Source: Anaeramoeba flamelloides (lineage: Eukaryota; Metamonada; Anaeramoebidae). From it: a stretch of 64,000 nt of DNA. Numbering within the stretch: the stretch's first letter is position 1; each line of letters opens with the position of its first letter. This document shows, one piece after another, positions 22,801-32,900 of the stretch. The stretch covers positions 3,659,501-3,723,500 of the forward strand of contig JANTQA010000076.1 in assembly GCA_027625915.1 (NCBI GenBank), given 5' to 3'. A program made the position numbers and the translations under genes. The notes beneath the pieces are model-generated. The model had not been told where the DNA came from. It did no database searches and worked only from the letters and a program-made list of their open reading frames with translations.

Positions 22801-24243
22801 AAATATGAAGAATTTTTACAAAATTATTATCGACCTTTTTCAAAATTGAATTTTAAGTGAGGTTTTTTTTATTATTTCATTTTTGATAAAAAATAAAATA
22901 TTATTTTTCATTCAAAAATTTTTAGTTTTTTTCAACAAATATTTTTTTTGAATTCAAATGATTTGGTCAACAGTTTAGTTAGATTACTATTTGATTTTTT
23001 TCGATTTTTAGTTTTTTAATTTTTGACTTTTTAAAATCTAGACATAAATTAAATAATATTATTGAATAAGAAACCATAAATCAAAAATCATTTTAAAAAA
23101 TCTGGATTAATTTAGATTTACAAATTCTATTTTCACAAAGATTTTTTTCAAATTTTTACCCATAACAAAAAAATTCAAAAAAAAAAAATATCCTGATTTC
23201 GAAGATTATTTTATTATCTTTGAATAATATTTATAAGTTATTTTTTATTTTTTTTTCAAATTTTAGGTTTGATTACTTTATCTATTAAAAAAAATTTAAT
23301 TGAAATAATTCTAATGTAATAAATGAAATTATTTTACATTTTTTTTTTTTGTTTTTTAATTATTGTCTATTGCTTAAATTGATGTTTTAGAAAACTATTC
23401 ATATTAAACTTTTTAATTTTTACCTAAAGAAATGAATTTTCATTTTTATCTTGATTCAATATTTATTGAATTTTTTATCTGAAAAAAAAAATGAAAATTT
23501 CTCATTAATATATCATTTTTTTATTTGTCCTATTTTATCATAAAATTAACAACCTTGTTTGATGGTTATTATTAATAAATTAATTTATTGTATTTTGATT
23601 TACTATTATTATAATAAAATTTCTAATTTAAAAAATTAAAAAAAAAATAAAAATATTTTTAAAAAAAATTGCAAAAATGAAAAATTTTTAACTTTTTTTT
23701 TCTAATATCAAAAAAAAAAAAAAATTACTTTATCTTTGAACTATTTTGAGTTTTTATTATAATCCAAATCCAGATTAAAGATAAATAACAAAATAAATAT
23801 ATTAACACATCAATATAATTTTAAATCTTTTATTTTAAACTTGATGAAATTTAGTTCAATCTGGAATGTTAAGGGATATATATACAGTCTTTCCAATGAT
23901 AACATGAATTTTTATAAGAATTAAATTTTGATGTTGATATAGATTTTTAAAAACTTGATTCATATAAAAATTCGTGGTATTCTTGGAAAAGCCATATATA
24001 TATATATATATATTTCTATATTATTTTTAAAAAAAATTTTCTTTACTTACCCCCCTCTTTCAACATATAATTAAATATTTCTTTTTTTCATAAAAATAAT
24101 AAACTTTATAGTTTGGTGTTGGTTCAGGCAATGGTGATGTAATGAAAGATGAAAGTGGATTAAAAAATATGGATGATCTTGCAAATGAAATGTTTTTGTT
24201 GATGAAAATGGTACGACAAGATCAAAAAATAAACCAAAAATAA
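19808..24243 (+). CDS. Iron-sulfur flavoprotein (NADPH-dependent FMN reductase fold), three exons
   Basis: A flavodoxin-fold electron carrier of the ISF family, which binds FMN and a [4Fe-4S] cluster and is typical of anaerobes. Exons 19808-19982, 20080-20405 and 24112-24243 join in phase to give 210 residues. FMN-binding segments are NGSPHKQGNT at 14-23 and GTPVYFSGPTG in exon 2. The compact cysteine motif C54-x2-C57-x2-C60-x7-C68 appears only when exon 1 is spliced to exon 2, which strongly supports that junction. Exon 3 supplies the short C-terminal part starting FGVGSGNGDV and ends in an ordinary stop; it is the least certain exon, because it lies 3.7 kb downstream, although splice sites and phase agree. 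The start at 19808 is preferred over 19754 because the family begins just before the beta strand KVIAFNGS. Confidence 0.85.
21245..21455. repeat. P-family palindrome array P4
   Basis: Contains an M2-like unit at about 21275-21360 and an M1 hairpin at 21365-21438 (core CTTTTCCGGAATTC, with one change from consensus), then GGCACTCCACGGCAC. It stands at the downstream end of the minus-strand LINE relic. Confidence 0.7.
21667..21854. repeat. P-family palindrome array P5, inserted in LINE coding sequence
   Basis: A 188-bp insert between codons of the LINE zinc-knuckle segment. It starts CGTCGTTAGG and ends CACTCTACGACACG, so the tips are short inverted repeats (CGTCG/CGAC). Inside are one M1 hairpin (21672-21743) and one M2-like hairpin (about 21748-21832). 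The LINE protein reads HFLC before it and PAYENN after it, matching [12 protein letters not shown] in the uninterrupted relic. Confidence 0.75.
22085..22380. repeat. P-family palindrome array P6
   Basis: Begins with repeated GTAGAGT-type linkers (about 22095-22135), then M1 at 22137-22210, an M2-like hairpin at about 22215-22290, and a second partial M2 to 22380. It separates two blocks of the LINE relic and is therefore a second insertion in the same element. Confidence 0.7.
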
Positions 24244-25625
24244 ACTATATTTCAAAAATTGTGACTTACCTGAAATAAAAAATTGAAAAAAAAATATATA
24301 TTCTTTATTATTCAATACCAACTATTGATTTAATATTATTAATAATTTACTTTTTAATCATTCTAAACATATAAAACTCGGATAGATTAAGAATTATAAA
24401 AAAAATAAAAAACTGAAAAAAAGTGAATCAAAATTTTTGAAATGATTACTACAGATTTTTTATTACAAAACTCTTAAGGAAAAAAATATAATAATTAAAA
24501 ATAAATTTTAGAAAATCCTTTGATTAATATTCCTTCCCATCCTATGTCTAATTCTATTCTTCTTTTTTTCATTGGTAGATATAATTTATGAAGACGCTTT
24601 TATTGTACGTTTTATAAATATTTGTAACAATATTAGTTGGAAAAGTCTTGATATGTTGGTTGTTATAATAAGAACTTTTTATCCATTATTGTCCATAAAT
24701 CCTCAATTGTTTTTGGGGCCAGTTGATTTTGGTGGATAAGATTCTAATGCAATATATACAATTAGGATATTTCAATGTTTCTTTTCGGGGGTGAGGCTGT
24801 GTTATATCATGCTGAAATCTCCAATTTAAATCACAATATTCTTCATTTGTTAAGAATAATTACTCCTGGTTTTTTCAATGAAGAGTTCGTTATTGACACT
24901 CACTTTGATTATTCTTAAATAAGTATGCAATCATAACAAAAAACACTCCATATCAGTTATTTTTTTAAAATTTTTCTTTAAAACTCTAGTCGATAATTTT
25001 TTTTTTGTTTGTGTTGTGCTGGTTTTAACTTTGAAACTTGTATTTATTAATCCTATTTCTTTCTAACCGAATTTTTTTGAAAAAGTTAAGGTAAAATTGT
25101 ATAATAACTTAACACCCTCCAGGTTATGAGTGTAGTCATAAAATCTCAGAGTATAAAAGATCAAGAGATTTTTTATTTTGCATCATTTTTTTTATTTAAC
25201 CTTCTCTTCAAAATGAAAAAACTGTTTCTATTTTTTTGTAATAAATAATCTTCAGAATGTTAACTCCATGTTGAAGATCTGTTCAATTAAATCGATTCTA
25301 AATCTCTGAAATTATGAAAAGTATTCTTTTCATCATCACTTCTGAAAAAGAATTTCATTCAAATTTTTCTCGTCTCTTTTCTCAAAAATTATTGTTTAGC
25401 CGAACAAGAAAGAACCAAATTGAAAATCGGAGAAAAAAAATTTTCTCTTTTCAATACCACAAAGTTAATAATGAGAACTACTTACTCTTCCAAAAACTCA
25501 AAGAAATTAAAACAAAATAAAATATTCAAAAAGCAAAAACAAATAGTCTAATTTGGTAAACAACAAAAATCACAAAGAATATTTACGTTAAAATTAGTGG
25601 AATTTAAAAAATTCATTTTTTCAGA
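24244..25625. other. Intergenic region with a transposase relic
   Basis: Apart from the Tc1/mariner relic at 24540-24990, no element was recognised. A 68-codon frame at 25314-25520 is polar and basic but has no recognisable family. A pyrimidine tract ending CAG at 25622-25624 lies one base before the exonuclease start codon and probably ends a 5' leader intron. Confidence 0.5.
24540..24990 (-). pseudogene. Tc1/mariner-type transposase relic
   Basis: Minus-strand translation gives, in different frames, a YCDLNWRFQHDITQPH block (D of QHD at 24806-24808), a YPPKST block and TIEDLWTIMDKK (E at 24702-24704). These are the second catalytic Asp, the PP-S-P-like segment and the final acidic motif of DDE transposases of this superfamily. 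The distance between the Asp and the last acidic residue is about 34 residues, as in mariner-like enzymes. At least two frameshifts separate the blocks, so it is inactive. It is a candidate relative of the source that moved the TA-ended MITEs in this window. Confidence 0.7.
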
Positions 25626-27602
25626 ATGTCCAAATTATCAAACATTGATCTAAGCATACTTAAAAATAAACGGTGTATCGTTTTTGATCTTGAAACAACT
25701 GGTTTTAAAGATTCTTGCATTGTTGAAATTGGGGCTGTTGAAGTTATAAAAGGGAAAATCACATCAAAAACATACCATTGCTTAGTGAATTCAAGAAAAA
25801 GAAGTAACAGGAGTGCTTATAGTGTACACAAACTTGGATCAAGACTACTAAAGAATGCACCCAAGATCACCGAAATAATACCAGACTTTTTAGAATTTGT
25901 TAATGGCGATATCTTAATTGCCCATAATATTTTTTTTGACTATGGTGTTCTTGCGAGAGAAGTGGAGTTTGTTTGTGGTCAACAACCAACGTGTACAACA
26001 AAAACAACAACAAAAAAAAAAAACAACAATAATTTAAAAACAGATCAATCTTTATTAATAAATTCTCTTGAGTCTCTGAAAATTACAAACAAAAAAAAAG
26101 AAAATCAACAATTAAATGATCAATTTTTAAAGGTGAATTCGAAAAATGAGGAACTAAACGAAAATGAAAAAGAAAAAGAAAAACAATTGGAGCTTAATAG
26201 AGAATCTAAACAAGATCTAAAATCTAAGGATCCAAATTTTGAAAAACAAGAAAAAAATAATGTCAACAAAAAACAAAATCTCAAAATGAATAAACAAATA
26301 CAAAAAGAAATTAATACCAAGCTCGAAAATCAGAAGAACACCAACAAAATAAATGAAAAGGGAAAAATTGAACAACAAAAGGATCAGAAAAATGGCTTTC
26401 TCAAAATACATCAAGAAAATAAGAAAGCGAAAGAAAATACAAAAGAAGAAAAAAAAGAAAAAGAAAACGAAAAAGTATTAGAAAATAAAAATGAAAAGGA
26501 AAAAGAAAAAGAAAAGGAAAATGAAAAGGAAAAGGAAAAGGAAAATGAAAATGAAAATGAAAATGAAAAAGAAAAAGAAAAAGAAAAAGAAAATGAAAAG
26601 GAAATAATAAATCACTCAACTTGCACTACCGGAAAACTTTATGATAATAAAATAAAAATCAATGAAATATTTAACAAAAGTAAGACTTTTTGTACAATGG
26701 CGCATAGTAAAAAATTATTTGCCAATTTTGGTTTCAGTGCAAGTTTAAATTTTTTATGTCAAATCTTTGAAATAGAGATCCCCAAAGAACGATTAAACGG
26801 TCTGCACAATGCTCTTGAAGACGCTCATATGACTGCTAAACTTTTATTAAAATTCTTAGAACTTGCAGACAACCCAGATTTAATGAAAAATACAAAAAAA
26901 AGAGGATTTCAGCTAATTGAAAGAACTTTGAAAGAAAATGAAAATGAATTAAAAAAAAGTTTCTACAATGGCCAACAAAATTTTCTGCCAAAACAACAAA
27001 ATAAACAAAAGACAAGAAAAGTAACAACCAGAAAATTCAATTTAACATATACAAATGAAATGAAACAAAGGGCATTTCATTTTTTCAATACTTCAAAATT
27101 TGAAGTCTTAAGGAAAGCTAAATATGTCACAAAAAATAAAGCCGATACAATTATCAAATTAAGGCCATTTTCGACATTTCTTTCCATGATATATAAAATT
27201 GATTCTTCAAAAGGAATTACCTCAAGAGTGATCGAAGTCTGGATTGAAGATAGAATAAAAGAAGCAAATAAAAAGAATGAAAATATTAAGGAAAATGAAA
27301 ATGAAAAAGAACAAGAAAAAGAAAAAGAAAAAGAACAAGAAATGGAAAAAGAAAAAGAAAAAGAAAAAGAAGAAAAATTCACAATTTTAGAAAAAATAAA
27401 TGAGAATGAAAAGGAAAATGAAAAGGAAAAATCTAATGAAAAAGAAAAAGAAGAAAAATTAGAAATAGAAAAAGAAAAAGAAAAAGAAAATGAAAAAAAA
27501 AAAAAAGGAAATAAAAGAAAGAAAAAAATTGATGATGAAATCGAAATTCAAAATAAAAAAGAAGGAGGAGAAATAGAAAAAGTAAACAATAATCAAAATT
27601 AA
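25626..27602 (+). CDS. DEDDh 3'-5' exonuclease with large Lys/Glu-rich inserts
   Basis: A DnaQ-like exonuclease of 658 residues from one uninterrupted frame. Exo I is FDLETTG (Asp21, Glu23), Exo II HNIFFD (Asp105), Exo III HNALED (His394, Asp399). All four acidic metal ligands and the general-base His are present, so catalysis on DNA or RNA 3' ends is expected. Between Exo II and Exo III lies an insert of roughly 210 low-complexity residues, including alternating KEKENE runs; the normal spacing there is below 100 residues. After the nuclease domain comes a basic linker and a helical segment with NKADTIIKLRPFSTF, which resembles helix-hairpin-helix-type modules; that is only an impression. A second KE-rich tail ends the protein. 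The AT-rich coding repeats are GAAAAA/GAAAAT hexamers. An acceptor-like CAG just before the ATG suggests a leader intron. Substrate and pathway cannot be read from the sequence. Confidence 0.85.
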   Translation: MSKLSNIDLSILKNKRCIVFDLETTGFKDSCIVEIGAVEVIKGKITSKTYHCLVNSRKRSNRSAYSVHKLGSRLLKNAPKITEIIPDFLEFVNGDILIAHNIFFDYGVLAREVEFVCGQQPTCTTKTTTKKKNNNNLKTDQSLLINSLESLKITNKKKENQQLNDQFLKVNSKNEELNENEKEKEKQLELNRESKQDLKSKDPNFEKQEKNNVNKKQNLKMNKQIQKEINTKLENQKNTNKINEKGKIEQQKDQKNGFLKIHQENKKAKENTKEEKKEKENEKVLENKNEKEKEKEKENEKEKEKENENENENEKEKEKEKENEKEIINHSTCTTGKLYDNKIKINEIFNKSKTFCTMAHSKKLFANFGFSASLNFLCQIFEIEIPKERLNGLHNALEDAHMTAKLLLKFLELADNPDLMKNTKKRGFQLIERTLKENENELKKSFYNGQQNFLPKQQNKQKTRKVTTRKFNLTYTNEMKQRAFHFFNTSKFEVLRKAKYVTKNKADTIIKLRPFSTFLSMIYKIDSSKGITSRVIEVWIEDRIKEANKKNENIKENENEKEQEKEKEKEQEMEKEKEKEKEEKFTILEKINENEKENEKEKSNEKEKEEKLEIEKEKEKENEKKKKGNKRKKKIDDEIEIQNKKEGGEIEKVNNNQN

Positions 27603-28626
27603 AATAAAAAATCAAAAAATAAAACCAAAGAAGATAATTATAAATATTAGAAATAAATTGGGAAAAAGAACCCCTCGAAATAAAACAAAGAGCGGTAACA
27701 ATAAAACCCAAATAAAATTACGATTGTAATGTAATAAAAAAATAAAAAATAAAAATAAAAAACTAGAAGAAAATAGTTAATTTTTTGTAATAAAAGAGTA
27801 AAATCGTTTTTATTACGAAAACAATGTTTTTTTTTTTTTTTCATAATTTTAAAACACAAATAAATACAATCTTTCTAAATAAATAAAAATCCCCAAAGAA
27901 GCTAAAACTTTTATAAATCTTCAATATATAGAAGCCAAATTTCAAAATTAGTGGTAAACTTTTTTATTATTATTTTTTTCTTTTTTCATTTGTATTTCAA
28001 AAAATAAAATGATTACACTATATTTTTATTTATTAATCTATATTTTTTATTTATTAAACTATATTTGTTATTATCTCTAAACACTTTGTTAAATTACATT
28101 ATAATTCAAAAAAAAAACAATTAAACAATTTTTTTTCTGATGAAAAATCAGCCCCTATTTTTGAAATAAAACTTACTTTTGAACAAGAAGAGATACTATT
28201 TTTAAAATTGATTACAAAATAACTACAACACAAATATCAAAAATAAAAAAATTGAAAAACTTTTATATTAGATAAAATCAATACAATAATTTATAATCCA
28301 ACAATTAATAATATTGTTTATTTCAAATATAATCAACAGACCAGGACTTGAAATTTTTGAGAATTTTATATTTTTAATCTTATTAGCAGTAGTACAATTG
28401 TTAAAAAGTCTCTATCCCGAGAAAAAAAGGTCTTTTCAAATCTTATAAAAATTTTCATAAAAATAAAAAAAAAATTAAATCTAGTTTATTTGAACTTTTT
28501 GATATTTAATTTAAAGGGTAATAAAGACTAAAATTTATTAACATTTCAAACTCTTCATTATTTTGTAAAAATGTAAATCAAGTCTCAGAAAATGAAAATC
28601 AATTATTGTAATATCATTATTAACAT

Positions 28627-28830
28627 ACTGGTTTTTTGAATTACAAAGGGGTAAAAATTTTCACTTCTTTTCCAATTTCCTTTTTTAAATAGTTGCGCAA
28701 ACTACTTCTTTGAAAATACTATTGTCCTGTTCATTTTTCAAATAGAGTTTTGAAATTACAACCTACTTCTTTTGGGAACTCTATTGATGAATGTAAAAAA
28801 ATCACGAAGAAGAAGCGACAATTTTATAAC
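28627..28830. repeat. MITE family E, copy 2
   Basis: Starts ACTGGTTTTTTGAATTAC and contains AAAAATTTTCACTTC, as at 39480-39655 and 7884-8046. The inverted partner at the right end (GAAGAAGCGACAATTTT) is degraded. Confidence 0.5.
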
Positions 28831-29159
28831 CATTCAGAATTGTAAGATTTTATTAAAACTAGATTTGATGTATCAAAATATTGTTACTGGTTTCAAGAAA
28901 TTTGATCTGAATCAAATTTCTCAAACAAAATTACTAATTGATTTTGTAAAGAACTTTTGTGTTTTCTGTAAAAAATTAATTTATTATTGAGAAATACCAA
29001 AAAATCAAGAAAAAACTTTTGGTTCAATTTTCATTTTTGTTAATTTTATAACTTCACTTTTACAGTATCAGATTGAAAAAGAACAATTTGAAGATTAAAT
29101 ACTTTTGTAATGTTTCCGAAGAATTTAACACAAAAAAAATTCTGAATTCAAAAAGAGAT

Positions 29160-29930
29160 ACTGTTGTTAAAATAAAGCGTACCAAAACATTTAATTATTG
29201 TTTCAGAATAAAAAACGTGTTTTTTTTTTTGTTATAGAAGACCTATACATCAAACTATCAAAAAAACAAATAATAAACCCAAATTAAATATGGTATTGGT
29301 TACTTAAAGTACTATTAATTAAAAAAATAATCGAAAAAATAAAGGATCCAATTGGAAAATTTTTCTCAAAAAATAAAGTTATTTTTTATGATTCTTTAAA
29401 CCAACCAAAAAAACAAAAAATTTCAAAAACAATAATGAAGAACATAACATAAAATTCTATTTATAAAGCCAGTTTTACTTTAAAGGTATAAAATTACAAC
29501 TTTATTTAAGGCACAATAAAAATTCTAAATTAAGGTACAAAATTCAGATTCTAGTAAAAATAAATTGTAAAAAAAAAATTCCAAATTTTGTGCCTTAATT
29601 TGAGATTTCTTTGTTTCTTAAATTTCGTTGAAAGTTTGTACCTTAAAAGTTAAACTGGCTGTAATTAATAATTATCTCATTATATATGAAAAAAAATAAA
29701 GGAAAAAATTTCAAAAAAATTGTGAAAATAGAAAAAAATTGTCAAAAATTCCATTCCTTAATTAAATTTTACTTAAAATATTAAATTATTTACTTTCAAA
29801 ATTGATTTAAAATTAGTATATTATTGGTTAGTCATTTAGATGTTGAATTGAAACAAGAAAAAAAAGCAAGGATTATATTTAAGAAACACGAATTATATTC
29901 ATAGATACTAATTATTTTGATCCTGTAGAA
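29160..29930. repeat. Left arm of a 3.7-kb inverted repeat
   Basis: About 770 bp that are the diverged reverse complement of 32130-32900. Clear shared blocks include AACATAACATAAAATTCTAT, the 201-bp family C element (29463-29663 against 32410-32610) and TTGAATTGAAACAAGA. Both arms carry the C element at the same place, so C was present before the inverted duplication arose. Confidence 0.7.
29463..29663. mobile_element. MITE family C, copy 1 (201 bp)
   Basis: An imperfect palindrome. It starts near TATAAAGCCAGTTTTACTTT and ends AACTGGCTGTA, with GGTACAAA/TTTGTACC-type blocks in both halves. The other copies, at 32410-32610, 45209-45409 and 62436-62636, are all 201 bp by my count. Confidence 0.7.
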
Positions 29931-29974
29931 AAAGCACCTTTTAATGAATAATTTTAAAAAAAAATTACTCAGTA

Positions 29975-30028
29975 CAGTTTTCTTGACCCACGTCAAGCCA
30001 TACTCTACCAACTGAGCTAAAGAAACTA
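29975..30028 (-). pseudogene. tRNA-like 5' fragment with A-box
   Basis: On the minus strand, GTTTCTTTAGCTCAGTTGG followed by TAGAGTA has the layout of a tRNA acceptor strand and D arm, including an internal A-box (TAGCTCAGTTGG). It continues TGGCTTGACGTGGGT, resembling an anticodon-stem start joined directly to a T-arm start. The anticodon loop and the GGTTCGA-type B-box are missing. It is either a deleted tRNA or the head of a tRNA-derived SINE. Confidence 0.4.
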
Positions 30029-30204
30029 AGTTATTTATTATAATAACCTATATGAAAAATTGTCAAGTTTGACTACATTTGTGTCATTGGATAAATCATT
30101 TCTAGCAAATATAATTTGAAATTTAAATCAATGTGGTTCTCAATTCAAAATTTATGATACCACTTATTTGAAAAAGTGTAAAATTTTGTTTAAATTTCTC
30201 CGGT

Positions 30205-31322
30205 TTTTTATTGGTAAAAAGTTAAAACTTTTAATTAAAGAGTTTCTAGCTTCATACTCCAGCCTCGGAACTATATTTTAAGTATGTTATTATTAACAAT
30301 GATAAAACAGATAACTTGATAGAAGTATTAAAAATTGTGAAATAAAAATTGGTTCATTAAAAAAAACTTGGTATGTCTAAAAATTTATTTTTGATTTTTT
30401 AAGAAGTAAAAATTATCGTACATTTTTGATCAATGTAAAATTTAAAGAAAAAAATTTACATTTAAGAAAAACCAAAGGTACTAACAATTATAATTTTCAG
30501 AAAGAATATTATTTCCTTTCATTTTGGCCCTTTTGAATTGCTTCTGAAGGCAAAAAATCCACTAATTGAATTATTATTGTAAAGTTTACCAAAAATAAGA
30601 GAATTATTTATTGAGAAATATTAAAATATTTTAACTCAATAAGATATTTATCATTATTCGATACGTGAATTTATCAAGGATAATCTTAAATATACTTTTC
30701 TTCCAAATTGAATCAAATAATCCTCCAAAGAAAAAAGATATTTTATAAAAAGAGTTTGATTTTCACTAATTTTTGACAATCAAAACTTCTAAAAAAGTAA
30801 ATATTCAGATTTTAGCAACTATTTAAATTCTTTAAATCCACATAGAAAATAACTTAATTTTAAACGATTATTCATTTTTTTTCTTCAAAAACTTTCACTG
30901 AGTTGATCTCAGAATGTAATCTAACAAAAAAACTATCAATATATTTAGTAAAATACATAATTAAAATCCAATTTGTGTATTTTTAGCCTACTAAAGTTAT
31001 ATAAAAGTCCAAAATGCAAGGAAATAATATTTTTTCTGAAAATTATAATTGTATGTGACTATTTTTTTTCTTAAATGTAAGATTTGTTCATAAAAATTTT
31101 ACTTGATCAAAATTTTTGTGGCTAATATTTATAATTTAAAAAACGAAAACAACTTTTCACCAACCCAATTTTTTTTATTACCCAAATTTTTTTCACAATT
31201 TTTAATACTTTTATCAAGTTATATATTTTATCATTGTTAATAATAACCATTAAATATTGTTCCGAGACTGGAGTATGAAGTTAGGCACTATTTTAATTAA
31301 AATTTTTAACTTTATTAAAAAG
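30205..31322. repeat. Foldback element H inside the large inverted repeat
   Basis: Arms of about 330 bp (30205-30540 and 31000-31322) are reverse complements with modest divergence. Shared blocks include CTTCATACTCCAG and AATTATAATTTTCAGAAA or their complements. The 460-bp loop has no open frame of interest. It is nested within the loop of the 29.16-32.90 kb structure. Confidence 0.65.
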
Positions 31323-31361
31323 AACAAACTTTTGAAAAAGTTTTTAATTCTGACAAATACA

Positions 31362-31897
31362 TAAACTAAAATTCAAAATTTTCCACACAGCTAAAACGTT
31401 ACAAACAATCACAATAATACAATTTCATTGAAATTGGAGATAATTTTGATTTTTGTAAAATATGATAATCATTTTTTCATCTTTTTGTTTTTGTTTTCAT
31501 TTCATTGTCTGAATTACGTAATTTGCTTCGTTCGATCAAAAATTTTTTTCAACCATTGATATTAGGTTAAAGTCAAGTTGTTCCAAATAGAAGAACTCAA
31601 ATAAAATTAGTTGGTAGTATCTAACCATTTGATCGATCAATATTCCTAATAGAATTTAAACAAATTTACTAATGTATTTTTTTGTTTTGCTCTCTCCAAA
31701 AATTTTTAACACAACCATGATTTATTTGTATTGATAATTATTTATTTATTGTTTCATGAGTATTGTAATTTATAAATAAGTGTTAACATTTCAATTAGTG
31801 AATGGTTCTAATTTGGTAAATCTTCTTTAATTGATTAAATAAGTTTTTTTTTCACAAATCGAATTTTGGTGTGTTAAAAATTTTGAATTGGGGTTTA
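31362..31897 (+). mobile_element. MITE family B, full-length copy
   Basis: 536 bp with inverted ends: TAAACTAAAATTCAAAATTT at the left and AAATTTTGAATTGGGGTTTA at the right. TA at both tips suits a Tc1/mariner-type element. It is nearly identical to 62969-63503 and similar to 42194-42733. No coding capacity. Confidence 0.8.
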
Positions 31898-32129
31898 TAT
31901 AAAAAACTTTTCACTTTTTTAATAGGATTTTAAGAATTTTTTTTATTTATAAGTTCATATGTGAGGATCGATTTCTGAATTATTCATGTTTTTTTGTTTG
32001 AAATACCTAAATTTCATCATTTTAAGTTTCTTAATTTGAAATTTAATGTTGGTACATAACAAATTTCTCTCGTTTCTCTTTTGTAAAATTTTTTATTTTT
32101 TTTTTAAATGACAAATTACTTTAGATTCA

Positions 32130-32900
32130 AAAATAATAAAAGTGATCAAAATAATGCTTGCCCAAAGACTATAATCTGTATTTCAAAATAACATCCATGA
32201 TTTTTTTTTTATCTTGTTTCAATTCAACTTCCAATTTACGACTCCATAGTATACAAAAGATCAAATCAATTTTGAAGGTAAACTCCCTTATGATTTTATG
32301 TAAAATTTTAAATTAGGAATACCATTTTTTACAATTTTTTTCTATTTTCACAATTTTTTTGAAATTTTTTCCTTTTTTTTTTTCTTATATAATGAGATAA
32401 TTATTAATTACAGCCAGTTTAACTTTTAAGGTACAAACTTTTAACGAAATTTAAGAAACAAAGAAATCTCAAATTAAGGCACAAAATTTGGATTTTTTTT
32501 TTTACAATTTATTTTTACTAGAATCTGAATTTTGTGCCTTAATTTAGAATTTTTATTGTGCCTTAAATAAAGTTGTAAGTTTATGCTTTAAAGGTGAAAC
32601 TGGCTTTATAAATAGAATTTTATGTTATGTTCTTCATTATTGTTTTTGAAATTTTTTGTTTTTTTGGTAAAAAGAATCATAAAAACTAACTTTATTTTTT
32701 GAGATATATTTTCCAATTTGATCCTTTATTTTTTTAATTTCTATTTAAATAATAGTACCTTATGTAACGAATACCATATTTAATTAGGGTTCAAAGTTGA
32801 TTTCTTTGATCAATTGGTTGGTCAAAAGGTCTTTTATAAAAATAAATAAGCTTTTTATTTTGAAACACAAATTAAACTTTTTGGCACAACATTATTTTTA
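32130..32900. repeat. Right arm of the 3.7-kb inverted repeat
   Basis: Reverse complement of 29160-29930, with indels. The similarity fades near 32900, shortly before the unique sequence preceding the LIMR-family gene. It contains family C copy 2 at 32410-32610. Confidence 0.7.
32410..32610. mobile_element. MITE family C, copy 2 (201 bp)
   Basis: Starts TTACAGCCAGTTTAACTTTT and ends near GAAACTGGCTTTATA. It is the inverted counterpart of the copy at 29463-29663 within the large inverted repeat. Confidence 0.7.

Larger units (their letters stand above)
21456..22810 (-). pseudogene. LINE retrotransposon ORF relic (C-terminal part)
   Basis: Three minus-strand blocks read as one protein once the P arrays are removed. 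Block 22800-22385 contains NYVYGLEIF, then NPHSPRLIYKTEAKFDRARI, the typical post-polymerase region. Block 22060-21855 ends in a Cys/His pattern CQLCKK...DIIEDLYHFLC. Block 21666-21456 continues PAYENNRKIWIS. The order matches the shorter relic at 11241-11580 ([17 protein letters not shown]). In-frame stops and frameshifts are present, so it is dead. Confidence 0.7.
20406..24111. other. Intron 2 of the flavoprotein gene (3.7 kb)
   Basis: Donor GTAAGA at 20406, acceptor AG at 24110-24111. It contains a minus-strand LINE relic (about 21456-22810) interrupted by palindrome arrays P5 and P6 and bordered by P4. From 22.8 to 24.1 kb the sequence is AT-rich with no recognisable element apart from an (AT)n run at 23996-24011. 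Confidence 0.75.

Noticed and set aside
26120-27711. Several minus-strand Phe/Leu-rich frames opposite the exonuclease
   Set aside because: They are the antisense of GAAAAA/GAAAAT coding repeats.
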